From CAVOAK01 sp965217615 (GTDB taxonomy: Bacteria; Pseudomonadota; Alphaproteobacteria; UBA8366; CAVOAK01): 64,000 nucleotides of DNA. Below the pieces are notes generated by a model, which was not told the DNA's origin, did not search any database, and saw nothing but the letters and a program-made list of their open reading frames with translations. A program made the position numbers and the translations under genes. The stretch is taken from positions 41,322-105,321 of the forward strand of contig CBDCIT010000007.1 in the NCBI GenBank assembly GCA_965217615.1. Reading direction: 5' to 3'. Of this stretch, positions 44,304 through 52,785 are shown in pieces (position 1 is the stretch's first letter; each line of letters opens with the position of its first letter).

Positions 44304-46192
44304 TTACCCGTTTTGCGCCGCGCCGCCTTCGCCGACGACCACAAACGGCGCCCAGAAAATTGGATGAGCGTAGTAAGGCCGATCGGCACTCGCCATCAAT
44401 TCCAGCATCGAGCGTTGTAGCGCCTCGGCGCCCCCGAGCGCAGGTTGGGCGGAGGCAATCGAAAAGAGCCTCGTCGTCAACCGCGTTGCGGCTTGGGAAT
44501 CCACCGGCCAATGCGAAACCAGCAGCGCTCGCGATCCGGCGTAGAAGAACGCGCGTGCAAGTCCCGATAATCCTTCAGCCCCTGGCGTGCCGTCAGGCGC
44601 CGCCGTGTTGCATGCACTGAGCACGAACCAGTCAGCGTTAAGCCTCAAATGTGCAACCTCTCCCGCTGTCAGGAGTCCGTCATCGCCCGCAGTTGCGGTA
44701 TCGGGCGGCGTCATCACCAAAGCAGGTTCTCCTACCTCCGCGAAGTCACCCGCCGTCAGACCGTGGGTGGCAAATGCCAAGACGCGGTATTGAGCCAGAT
44801 TCGCCGCCTTGACAGCAGGCTCCGTGGCACGCCGCCCGAGAAAGAGATCTTCTGCGCGGCCCCCGAGACTCGTCGCTAGGGCCTGCAACTCGCCTGCCGT
44901 TTCGGGAAGCCGCGGCAGATCACGAACCTTGGAGACATCGGCCAAGCTGCCGCGCTGGTAGAGCGCAAGGGCGAGATTGGCCCGCCCACCGCCCGGCTCG
45001 CCGTCAAGTACCGGATCACCAAACCCGGCAAAGGGACGCACAGCCGCGGGCCGGCTTGCGAATACACGCAACGCCTTGAGCGATCGCACCGACGGCAACA
45101 CTGTTGTCGCATAGCGCTTTGCTAGCCACGCGACGTCTCGGTAATCCCTGATGCCGGCAACCGGATTTTGAGGGTACGTCGGTCACGAGAACGCCGACCG
45201 GCAGACTTTGAAGCGCCCCATTGGGAACGACAAAGACGCGTCGCACGCCTTCCAGTAACTCCTCCGCCGGCGCAAATATCTGCTGATACAGTTTATGGGC
45301 CTGGACAACAGGGAACCGCGGTAGATCCTCGATCCGGGCAACGCCCGCTGGATCAAGCGCTTGCCGCAGCGCCTGAACCATTTTGCCAACGTCTGCTGCC
45401 TTAATATCCAGAACGTGCGCTTTTGCTTCACCGTTGCGGACAACCCAAAGCATGCCTTTCGATGCGCCAAGGAGCCAGCCGACGAGTGCCTCGTCCGATG
45501 CCAGGAGTTTTTGCACCTCACTGAGCGCCAACGGTTGAGGATTAGCGAGTGCCGCATAGTCTGGAAAGGTTTCCGCCAAACGCGCATCGGTCGCGGTGAT
45601 CGTCTTGTCGAGTTGCTCCATCTCCGCCCTCAAGCGGCCCTCGGAATTCCGGTCCCGTTTGTTCGGTGCTTGGCCTACGGCCTTGACGAGGCTGGCGTCA
45701 GCGACGTTGAAGCGCACTACCGCGTCCTGACGACGGCGAACCAAGGCGGCAAGCGCATCATCGCCAGCCGCAAAGCGCGCGGCCATACGGGCAACCGCCG
45801 ATGCCGCAGCAGACGTCCCCGCCAGCTGAGCGATCTAAAAGCTTTCCTCCAAATGCAGGAAATTCTGCTTCCCACTCGCTTCATATAGATCACCGGAGAT
45901 GAAGGCATGGCGGAAGAAGACGTTTCGCGCACTCCGACTTTGGCTCAAAGCGCCCGCCCCTTGGCGTGCATCATTTCGCGCCATGCGTCCACGATGGATG
46001 TCGCTAGCACGCCGAATCGCAGTCAACGCCTCTTCATTGCGGTCCTGAAGCCCGTAAAGTCCGGCGAGTGAATAGTTCGATCCGGCGACCATGGGATGAT
46101 CGGAACCCAATGCGTTCTCACGAATTTTAAGGACCTTGCGAAACAACGGCTCCGCTTCGTCATAGTGCGCCTGTGCCTGATGCAGAAGAGCT
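44304..46192 (-). pseudogene. TPR-CHAT domain protein gene, truncated and inactivated
   Basis: The remaining part begins at the edge of IS256 copy 3 with a TPR-like stretch (MFRKVLKIRENALGSDHPMVAGSNYSLAGLY). It continues with a linker (MAARFAAGDDALAALVRRRQDAVVRF) and a C-terminal CHAT peptidase-like domain. The CHAT catalytic His is in FATHGLTAGDF and the Cys in VLSACNTAAPDG. Three lesions are visible. The N-terminus is lost at 46192. An in-frame TAG at 45835-45837 stands where relatives have Gln (EESF-stop-IAQLAG). One extra C near 45177 shifts the frame before AGIRDYRDVAWLAKRYA. The gene is dead, though both catalytic residues of the CHAT domain remain. Confidence 0.88.
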
Positions 46193-47586
46193 GGTTGTGT
46201 CTCGAAAGTGGTGGAAATTGGTTTTGGCGCCTCTCCGAGCGGGCTGAGTTTTGCGGCGGTCAGGCCGCTCGGTCAAGGGTTTCGTCGGCGATTAGCTGAT
46301 CGAGGGTTTCCCATCCATCGACTTTGCGCATCTGGATTTGGCCGGAAGCGAGGAGCGCCCAGAGGAGCATCGGCACTGTTTCGGGACACGGCAGCACGGT
46401 CTGTGTTTTGATCCGGCGCTTGAACTCCTCGTTGAGACGCTCAATGGCGTTGGTCGTTCGGGCTGATTTCCATTGGCTCTTGGACAGGCGCGTGAAGGTA
46501 AAGAGCTTGTCGCCCGCTTCTGCGAGGCTGTCCGCGACGGCCCTGCATTTCAGCCGCCACTTGCGGACAAACGCCTTGCGGCGGGTTTCCACCTCGGAGG
46601 CAGTGTCGGCATAGATCATATCGCGGTAATCTTCGCTCAGCTCGTCATGCATGTGTTTGGGAGCATGACCCAGAAGGTTGCGGTGCTTGTGCACGGTGCA
46701 GCGTTGAACGGGAAGGTCATCGCCCCAAAGCGCCGACAGAGCCGCCTCCAGTCCCGGCGCGCCATCGACGATGACAAACCCGGGCCGTTTCAGTCCACGC
46801 GCATCAAGGTCGTCGAGGAACTGGCGCCACGCCGCCTGGCTTTCTCCGCCCATATTCCCGATCGAAAGCAAGACCTTCTGGCCATCCCGGCGCACCCCTA
46901 TAGCCGCGAGAACCGAGATGTTGGTGGCCTTGCGATCCAGTCGGGTCTTGATCACAGTGCCGTCAAGGATCAGCCGAACGATATCCTCATCCGCGAGGCC
47001 ACGGCTGCACCAGGCGTCCCAATCGACCTTCACCTTGCGCCACGCCCGGCTCACAACGTCCTTGCTCACAGCACCCCGGAAGAGCCCGAACAGCGCGCGT
47101 TTCACCCGCCGCGTGTTGGTTCCGGACAGATACACCGAAGCGATCAGCGCCTCGGCCTTTCTGGTCAGCCGCTGGTAGCGCGGCAGCGCCCGCGAACGCC
47201 ATTCCGACGCCCGACCGTCTTCCTCAACGATCCGTGCACGCGGCACGCTCACCCTCTCGGTCCCGAATGTCCCCGTCAGTTGCCGCTCCCGGTGCCCGTT
47301 CCGATACCCTTGCCGAAGCGCGTCCTCTCGACCGTATCGGCAGCGCCCGAGAAACTGCGCAAGTTCCTCCTCAAAAACGGCCTCGATCGTGGATCTGATG
47401 TTCTCCCGCAGCCGGTCCTCGAGCGGATCATAGCCGGCGTCATTGGCCAGTAGCGAAAGCGCCGAAGTCTCGGTAGTGTTCTTCATGGCGTGATCTCCTT
47501 GGCGGTGCTAGCCGCCGGTTGGGTGGTTGTCTTGTCACCCGGAGATTACGCCATCCTCAAATTTCCACCACTTTCGAGACACAGCC
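46193..47586 (-). mobile_element. IS256-type insertion sequence, copy 3
   Basis: A full 1394-bp copy with the same ends as copy 2 and the same orientation. The left flank is the CHAT gene (GAAGAGCT) and the right flank is inside an IS5-like element (TGCGTCGC). There is no target duplication, so the DNA to its left was lost or exchanged. Confidence 0.93.
46260..47486 (-). CDS. IS256-family (mutator-type) transposase, copy 3
   Basis: The 408-residue transposase is intact, with the same features as in copy 2 (core LDGTVIKTRLDRKA; RCTVHKHRNLLGHAP; TTNAIERLNEEFKRR). Nothing in the frame suggests loss of function. Confidence 0.94.
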   Translation of the reverse strand: MKNTTETSALSLLANDAGYDPLEDRLRENIRSTIEAVFEEELAQFLGRCRYGREDALRQGYRNGHRERQLTGTFGTERVSVPRARIVEEDGRASEWRSRALPRYQRLTRKAEALIASVYLSGTNTRRVKRALFGLFRGAVSKDVVSRAWRKVKVDWDAWCSRGLADEDIVRLILDGTVIKTRLDRKATNISVLAAIGVRRDGQKVLLSIGNMGGESQAAWRQFLDDLDARGLKRPGFVIVDGAPGLEAALSALWGDDLPVQRCTVHKHRNLLGHAPKHMHDELSEDYRDMIYADTASEVETRRKAFVRKWRLKCRAVADSLAEAGDKLFTFTRLSKSQWKSARTTNAIERLNEEFKRRIKTQTVLPCPETVPMLLWALLASGQIQMRKVDGWETLDQLIADETLDRAA

Positions 47587-48075
47587 TGCGTCGCCGACAA
47601 AGGTTATCACTCACGGGCGGTCTTGAGGGCTCTGGACGACAGTCCCTGGAAGACCCGGATCGCGGCGCCCAAGCAGACCGGCTTTTCGCGCTGGCACGGT
47701 GATGAGGCGGCGCGGCGCGCGGTCACCAACAACCGTGCGCGGCTCAAGTCCGGGGTCGCCCGCGAGGCCTTCAAGCTGCGCGCCGAGATCGTCGAGCGCT
47801 GCTTTGCCCACAACCTCGATCGTGGCGGCATGCGACGAACCTGGCTGCGCGGGCGAGAGAATGTGCACAAGCGATACCTGCTCCACGTCGCCGGCCACAA
47901 TCTATCGTTACTGATGCGCCAGCTCATCGGCGCCGGCACCCCGCGGGAGGCCGTGGCGGGCGGATATGGCGGTATTTTCGTTCTGCTCACGCCCACCGGG
48001 GCCATGCTGGTGGCACGGGGGGGTTCGCAAAGCGGCCAGTCGGCTTTCGCCGCCGCATTCTTCATCTGGGGGTGA
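47587..48075 (+). pseudogene. IS5-like transposase, C-terminal fragment of copy E
   Basis: The fragment starts inside the transposase at CVADKGYHSRAVLRAL, keeps the second Asp and the Glu of the triad (RAEIVERCFAH), and ends at the natural FAAAFFIWG stop. The first catalytic Asp is lost, so it is inactive. Confidence 0.9.
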
Positions 48076-48107
48076 GAGCCGGAAAAAGCCACTTAATCAA
48101 CGGGCTG
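47587..48107 (+). mobile_element. IS5-like insertion sequence, copy E, 3' fragment
   Basis: Only the last 521 bp of the element remain, ending in ATCAACGGGCTG at 48107 followed by TTAG (48108-48111), a plausible half of the 4-bp duplication. The 5' part was replaced by IS256 copy 3. It now joins the CHAT gene side to the selD gene. Confidence 0.9.
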
Positions 48108-48908
48108 TTAGGCGATATCTATGCGATGGGCGGCGAGCCGCAGACGGCACTGGCCATCACAACCATTCCGTTCGGTCCTGAGGCCAAAGTTGAGAACACA
48201 TTGGCGCAGATGATGGTTGGCGCTCAAAGGGTGTTGAACGACGCGGGCACGGCGTTGGTTGGTGGCCACACCGGGGAAGGTCGCGAGTTGTCGCTGGGCT
48301 TCACCGTCAACGGACTGGTCGACCGCCAACATATCCTCCACAAGTCGGGCATGTGTGCGGGCAATCGCATCATCCTGACGAAGCCGATTGGCATTGGCAC
48401 GCTGTTTGCCGCCGACATGCGCTCCAAAGCCCGTGGCCGTTGGATCGCCGAAGCGTTGGCGTCGATGTGCCAGTCGAATCGCCACGGGGCCAATTGCCTG
48501 AAGGAATTTGGCGCAACGGCCTGCACGGATCTGGCTGGGTTTGGCCTGCTGGGGCACTTATTGGAGATGACAAAGCTGTCCGGTGTCGATGTCGAGATTA
48601 ACCTTGGTGCAGTTCCGTTGCTCGATGGCGCACTAGAGCTGGCCGAGGCAGGTATTCTCAGTTCCCTGCACCAACAGAATGTCGGCCAAAGCTACGCCAT
48701 TTACGATGTCGAAACGGCGGCCGAAAACCCGCGCTATCCGCTATTGTTCGACCCTCAAACGGCAGGCGGTCTAATGGCCAGCCTGCCAGCGGATCAGGCC
48801 GACGATTGTATCGATGCGCTGCATAATCACGGCTACCGACACGCCGCGATCATCGGCACGGTCAGGCAAAGGAGCAATCGTCCGGAGCCAATTGTTCTCT
48901 TGTCATAG
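48108..48908 (+). pseudogene. selD: Selenide, water dikinase, 5'-truncated
   Basis: The remaining 266 codons read GDIYAMGGEPQTALAITTIPFG, VGGHTGEGRELSLGFTVNG and ILTKPIGIGTLFAADM, then FGATACTDLAGFGLLGHLLEM and YPLLFDPQTAGGLMASLP. This is the C-terminal three quarters of SelD, the enzyme that makes selenophosphate for selenocysteine and 2-selenouridine. The N-terminal glycine-rich part with the catalytic Cys/Sec and Lys is cut off by IS5-like copy E, at a point equivalent to about residue 85 of the usual 350. ATP-binding residues further on remain, but without the active site the product should be dead. Confidence 0.9.
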
Positions 48909-49027
48909 ACGATGATGTTTGCGGCGGCTGGGCCGTTGGCCGCTTGCCATGCTAACTTGTGAACAGCGTGCAAAGCGATTTTCGGACTCCAACTCAAACC
49001 AACATGAAGAGCGACAAGGAACAACAG

Positions 49028-49516
49028 ATGAGCGAGAAAACCTGGAACGTATACCTCTCAGGCGAGATTCACTCCGACTGGCGCGATCGTATCGCCGACG
49101 GCATGAAGCATGCAGGACTGCCGGTTCGTCTCGCAGGGCCGAACTGCGTCCATGCGGATAGCGATGATTGCGGCGGCGTGATCCTGGGCGGTGAGGAAAA
49201 TGCCTTTTGGCATGACCGCAAAGGCGCATCGATGAACGCGATTCGCACGCGGACATTGATCGCTGGAGCCGACATCGTGGTTGTGCGATTCGGCGACAAG
49301 TTCAAGCAGTGGAATGCAGCTTTCGATGCCGGCAACGCCGCCGCTCTCGGCAAGGCGCTGGTCACCCTGCACGGACCGGAGCACAATCATGCCTTAAAGG
49401 AGATCGATGCGGCCGCGCTCGCAGTCTGCGAATCTCCGGAACAGGTTGTGCAAACGCTCTCCTATGCGATAACGGGGGACTTGCCCGGCAGCAGGAACTC
49501 TATGGCGGCAGATTAG
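49028..49516 (+). CDS. YtoQ family protein
   Basis: The 162-residue product matches the YtoQ pattern: TWNVYLSGEIHSDWRDRIADG at the start, VRLAGPNCVHADSDDCG, then a nucleoside 2-deoxyribosyltransferase-like core (MNAIRTRTLIAGADIVVVRFGDKFKQWNAAFDAGNA). Function is unproven; the fold suggests a nucleotide or nucleoside ligand. I prefer ATG 49028 over the frame's earlier start at 48959 because the family begins at this point. Confidence 0.88.
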   Translation: MSEKTWNVYLSGEIHSDWRDRIADGMKHAGLPVRLAGPNCVHADSDDCGGVILGGEENAFWHDRKGASMNAIRTRTLIAGADIVVVRFGDKFKQWNAAFDAGNAAALGKALVTLHGPEHNHALKEIDAAALAVCESPEQVVQTLSYAITGDLPGSRNSMAAD

Positions 49517-49551
49517 ACCACCCTGGAGACAGGCTGCCGAACCCAAAAGCA

Positions 49552-50010
49552 ATGTTGGTTAGACGCAACGCCAAACAGCCTACGCTGGGAGTGGCAAGAT
49601 CTGTCACCGGTTATCAGCCCATCGCGCGAACCAACGTGGCGGCCCTCCCTACAAAGGCGGGGGCGTATCTATTGCTGGTGCGGCTCAATGTGCCCTTGCG
49701 CATAACGTTCGCGAAACACTCCGCCCTCAGACTCACTGCGGGCTGGTATGCCTATGCAGGCAGTGCGTACGGGCCGGGCGGCATACGCGCACGTGTCGCG
49801 CGGCATTTCCGCACTGAAAAATCCGTGCACTGGCACATCGATCTTCTAACGCAGGCTGCCTCGGAGCTGTGGGCGGCGCTGGTACCCGGCAGAAATGAAT
49901 GCAGGCTGCTACAGACGATGCACGCCGAGCCCGGTATCATGATTTCGGCGCCCGGTTTTGGCAGCAGCGACTGCTCTACTTGCACCAGCCACCTCTTGCA
50001 GTGCGCGTGA
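49552..50010 (+). CDS. GIY-YIG (DUF123-type) nuclease family protein
   Basis: The 152-residue protein has KAGAYLLLVRLNVPLRI, then LTAGWYAYAGSAYGPGGIRARVARHFRTEKSVHWHIDLL, a DUF123/GIY-YIG-type arrangement with Tyr in GAYLLL, Tyr-Gly region YAGSAYG, and Arg. Near the C-terminus Cys residues (SSDCSTCTSHL) match the family's typical cysteine cluster. It may act on DNA. It begins 35 bases after ytoQ-like gene. Confidence 0.75.
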   Translation: MLVRRNAKQPTLGVARSVTGYQPIARTNVAALPTKAGAYLLLVRLNVPLRITFAKHSALRLTAGWYAYAGSAYGPGGIRARVARHFRTEKSVHWHIDLLTQAASELWAALVPGRNECRLLQTMHAEPGIMISAPGFGSSDCSTCTSHLLQCA

Positions 50011-50592
50011 TGTGCCGTCATCGCCGATACGCACCTCAAGCGCGTGAAGAACCTGTCGCTGCACGCTCGTTCCCGCCCCTTCTTTCGACGCCCATCACGC
50101 GGTCGAGCCCCTCCAAGACATCGCAGGCAGCAACCCGTTCCATGCGCGTTTGTGGCGCTATTGGAAATGGCGGCCCCACCACTGGTGGCCGGTAACACAG
50201 CCAGCGCTTACCATTCGACTCAACGATGCAGTACGGATTCATCAAGGCAGCACACGCTTGGCCGACCCAGCGGGTGGGATCAAAAGGCGCCGGTGCGCGG
50301 ACTTGTCCTGATGTCGGCGGCGGCAACGCCATCTCCGGTAGACTTGCCATTGGCCCTCACCGACATCGCATCAACGCGTGCCGGCAGCCACATCAGGGCA
50401 CGGGAACCCGCCAAAATTCGAACGAGATTATGGTGAAACAACGGCACTTACTGCGCGAAGATCGGGCGACGCGAGCCGATCGATCCGCGGCTCCACGGGC
50501 GCAGGGCCGCGAAACCGATAGTGATCGACTTGGATCACCGTCCAACTTTCCCCATATCCAACGCACCACAGCGCTCGGAATGGAAGGCGGAA
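50011..50592. other. Region without a recognisable gene
   Basis: This stretch of about 580 bases contains overlapping open frames on both strands (for example 50036-50350 minus, 104 codons, with MNPYCIVESNGKRWLCYRPP). They have no motif I recognise and no good ribosome binding site. It may be a decayed gene or simply spacer. Confidence 0.4.
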
Positions 50593-51285
50593 ATGACAGC
50601 AGGCATAAATGATGACTTCAGGCAAACCGTGATCATGCCGACGGCCGAAATGGAGTGGCAAGCGAGCCCCAGCCCGAGCGTTTGGCGCAAACGGCTCGAC
50701 CACTCTGGCGAAGCCGAAGCCGGACGCGTCACGTCGGTCGTGCGCTACGATCCGGGAAGCGAATTTCCACCTCACCCGCACCCCGACGGCGAGGAAATAT
50801 TCGTGCTGGAGGGCGTATTCTCCGACGAGCACGGCGACTATCCCGCCGGTACGTTTATCTTGAATCCCGAAGGTTTCAGCCATGCGCCGTTCTCAAAAGA
50901 AGGCTGCGTTATCTTCGTCAAGTTGCGCCAGTATCCGGGCTTGAATCGCAAGCAGATCATTATCGACACCAACGATGCGACTTGGCAGCCCACGAAGTTC
51001 GAAGGACTGGAAATGCTGCCGCTCTATCGAGAGGACGGCTACCCCGAAGACATACATTTGACCCGGTTTGTCGCCGGCGCACAATTTCCCGAGCACACTC
51101 ACCACGGCGGCGAAGAGATCTTTGTCCTGGACGGCGTGTTCAGCGACGAAGCCGGCGACCATCGTGCCGGCTCCTGGCTCCGCTACCCGATCGGCAGCAG
51201 CCATTCCGATTGGACGGCCGAAGGCTGCTTGATCTACGTGAAGACAAACCACCTGCGCGACGTGACCGCCCCTCGCGACGAATAG
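50593..51285 (+). CDS. Bicupin (ChrR-like cupin) protein
   Basis: The 230-residue protein has two cupin domains. The first has FPPHPHPDGEEIFVLEGVFSDEHGDYPAGTF and the second has FPEHTHHGGEEIFVLDGVFSDEAGDHRAGSW. These His-x-His...Glu patterns would bind a metal ion in each half. The best similarity is to the ChrR anti-sigma cupin domain (LEGVFSDE), but without the ChrR zinc domain. It may be a small-molecule dioxygenase or a sensor. ATG 50593 follows GGAAGG; longer upstream starts add no similarity. Confidence 0.85.
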   Translation: MTAGINDDFRQTVIMPTAEMEWQASPSPSVWRKRLDHSGEAEAGRVTSVVRYDPGSEFPPHPHPDGEEIFVLEGVFSDEHGDYPAGTFILNPEGFSHAPFSKEGCVIFVKLRQYPGLNRKQIIIDTNDATWQPTKFEGLEMLPLYREDGYPEDIHLTRFVAGAQFPEHTHHGGEEIFVLDGVFSDEAGDHRAGSWLRYPIGSSHSDWTAEGCLIYVKTNHLRDVTAPRDE

Positions 51286-51339
51286 CACTGGCAAACGACA
51301 CCCCGGCGAATCTCAGCGAAGCGCGGCCACGAAGGCAGT

Positions 51340-51948
51340 CTACGACTTCACCAAGAGCGCGAGCGCGCGCTCGACGAAGTCGAGACGGTCCTGGCCCCAG
51401 AATGGCTCGCCGTTAACCACATAGGTCGGCGATCCAAACACGCCTTTGTCTACACACTCTGTCGAGTTGCGCTCGTACTCCGCCTGTATCTCAGGCAGCA
51501 TGGCCTCACGGAGTAATTGCTCCGCATCCATATCCAGAGAACTGGCCAGGGCTCGCAAAACTTCTCTATCGCCAATATCCCTGTCGTCACGCCATAGGGC
51601 CTCGCCGACGACGAAGCTCAGTTCATCGACATCGAAGCCAAGTCGCTGGGCTGCGATGATCATGCCCGAGGGCAAGTCGCGCTCACCGTAATGGTTTTCA
51701 GGGTCGCCACTGAGCACCGGTATCTCGAGATAGGCGCTCCAACGCTCGACTTCACGATAGAAGTGGGCCTTGCGTACCGGTGACATCTCGGTAAAGCGGA
51801 GGCCGCCGGTCGCAGGCACAACGATGCTGTGGAATATCGGCTTGTGAGCGATCCGTGCGCCGTGACGCTGCGCCATATCCGAAAGTCGACGGCTACCAAA
51901 GTAAGCAAACACTGAACTTACCGAATAGTAATATTCGATCTCTGGCAC
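51340..51948 (-). CDS. 2-hydroxychromene-2-carboxylate isomerase-like (DsbA fold) protein
   Basis: The 202-residue protein is of the kappa-class GST/DsbA type. IEYYYSVSSVFAYFGSRRLSDMAQRHGARI replaces the CxxC with SxxA, as in the isomerases. RDLPSGMIIAAQRLG, the helical insert and GVFGSPTYVVNGEPFWGQDRLDFVE complete the pattern. I choose the GTG at 51948 (preceded by GGAG) rather than the upstream frame start, whose residues do not match the family. Confidence 0.85.
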   Translation of the reverse strand: MPEIEYYYSVSSVFAYFGSRRLSDMAQRHGARIAHKPIFHSIVVPATGGLRFTEMSPVRKAHFYREVERWSAYLEIPVLSGDPENHYGERDLPSGMIIAAQRLGFDVDELSFVVGEALWRDDRDIGDREVLRALASSLDMDAEQLLREAMLPEIQAEYERNSTECVDKGVFGSPTYVVNGEPFWGQDRLDFVERALALLVKS

Positions 51949-52036
51949 ACCACACTCCGTACAACGTAGGAAAGAAGGTCCGGCTACCAATCTCACACGA
52001 AGCCGGACATTCCGTTTTTAAAGAACAGTCTACAAA

Positions 52037-52438
52037 TTACGTGCCCGGCTGGCGCACCACCATGTCACGGAGCGTAATGATGCCAACGGGCTTTCGTGAC
52101 GCATCCACGACCAGCGCGCGCGAAAGATCGAACTTCACCAAGAGTCGAATTGCATAGCGGATTTTCATATCTGCGGGCAGAGCCACAACCGGCTTGGACA
52201 TGATTTCATAAACATTGACGCGATCAGGCGCGCGATTTTCGGCAATCACTTCCCGAGCTATGTCTGAAACAACAAGAAGCCCGTATTCGTCCGCTTCGTC
52301 GCGACGTTCGACGGCAAGTGAACTCACGCCCGCTTCCCGCATCAACTCAATGGCTTCGTGAACCGTAGCAGTGCGCTCGATCGTCCGCACAGTCGCCGTC
52401 ATCACGTCGCTGACGAGAAGATCATTCTGGTCGGTCAT
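52037..52438 (-). CDS. Two-CBS-domain protein
   Basis: The 133-residue protein is a Bateman module of two CBS repeats: LLVSDVMTATVRTIERTATVHEAIELMREAGVSSLAV and VNVYEIMSKPVVALPADMKIRYAIRLLVKFDLSRALVV, the second ending PVGIITLRDMV. Such modules sense adenine nucleotides. It is the last gene of an operon whose previous member, the PII-like gene, overlaps it by four bases (ATGA). It is probably a ligand-sensing partner of the DUF1538 system. Confidence 0.9.
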   Translation of the reverse strand: MTDQNDLLVSDVMTATVRTIERTATVHEAIELMREAGVSSLAVERRDEADEYGLLVVSDIAREVIAENRAPDRVNVYEIMSKPVVALPADMKIRYAIRLLVKFDLSRALVVDASRKPVGIITLRDMVVRQPGT

Positions 52439-52785
52439 ACTTCGTCCTCGATCTCGTGAAGGATCGTACTGAGCTGTGTCTTAAGCCCGATCGCATCTTC
52501 GATGGCGATCTGGAAAGCGATGCCGGCGCCGGGTTCTTCGTCGAATTTGCCTGCCTCGGCAATGGTTTCAAGAATCATCCGCGCCAGCGGCTCGGCCACG
52601 AGGAAGAGCAAGACATCGCGCCGCGCCGCCAAATCGAGCCCGAGGAACGTCTTTTCCGGTTTTAAACCCTCGCCCCGTACTGATGTGATGATGGTGGCAC
52701 CGGTAGCGCCAGCGGTTCGGGCCGCATCCATTACGGCCTCCGATTTCTCATCGGCAACTAGTGCCATGATCAGTTTGAGGTTCAT
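52435..52785 (-). CDS. PII-like nitrogen-regulatory-family protein
   Basis: The 116-residue protein matches the PII-like family that accompanies DUF1538 genes. MNLKLIMALVADEKSEAVMDAARTAGATGATIITSVRGEG stands at the start, with a short T-loop (GEGLKPEKTFLGLDLAARRDVLLFLV), unlike GlnB. Trimer-forming PII folds of this type bind ATP, ADP or AMP. It overlaps both neighbours by four bases, so it is translationally coupled with the DUF1538 protein and the CBS protein. Confidence 0.88.
   Translation of the reverse strand: MNLKLIMALVADEKSEAVMDAARTAGATGATIITSVRGEGLKPEKTFLGLDLAARRDVLLFLVAEPLARMILETIAEAGKFDEEPGAGIAFQIAIEDAIGLKTQLSTILHEIEDEV

Noticed and set aside
39872..47586. Composite transposon bounded by IS256 copies 2 and 3
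   Set aside because: The outer flanks are not duplicates, and both sides are fragments of different IS5-like copies, so there is no sign that the whole segment moved as a unit.
50036..50350. 104-codon minus-strand ORF in the gap before the bicupin gene
   Set aside because: Pro-rich, no motif, no good ribosome binding site, and overlapped by equally long frames on the other strand.
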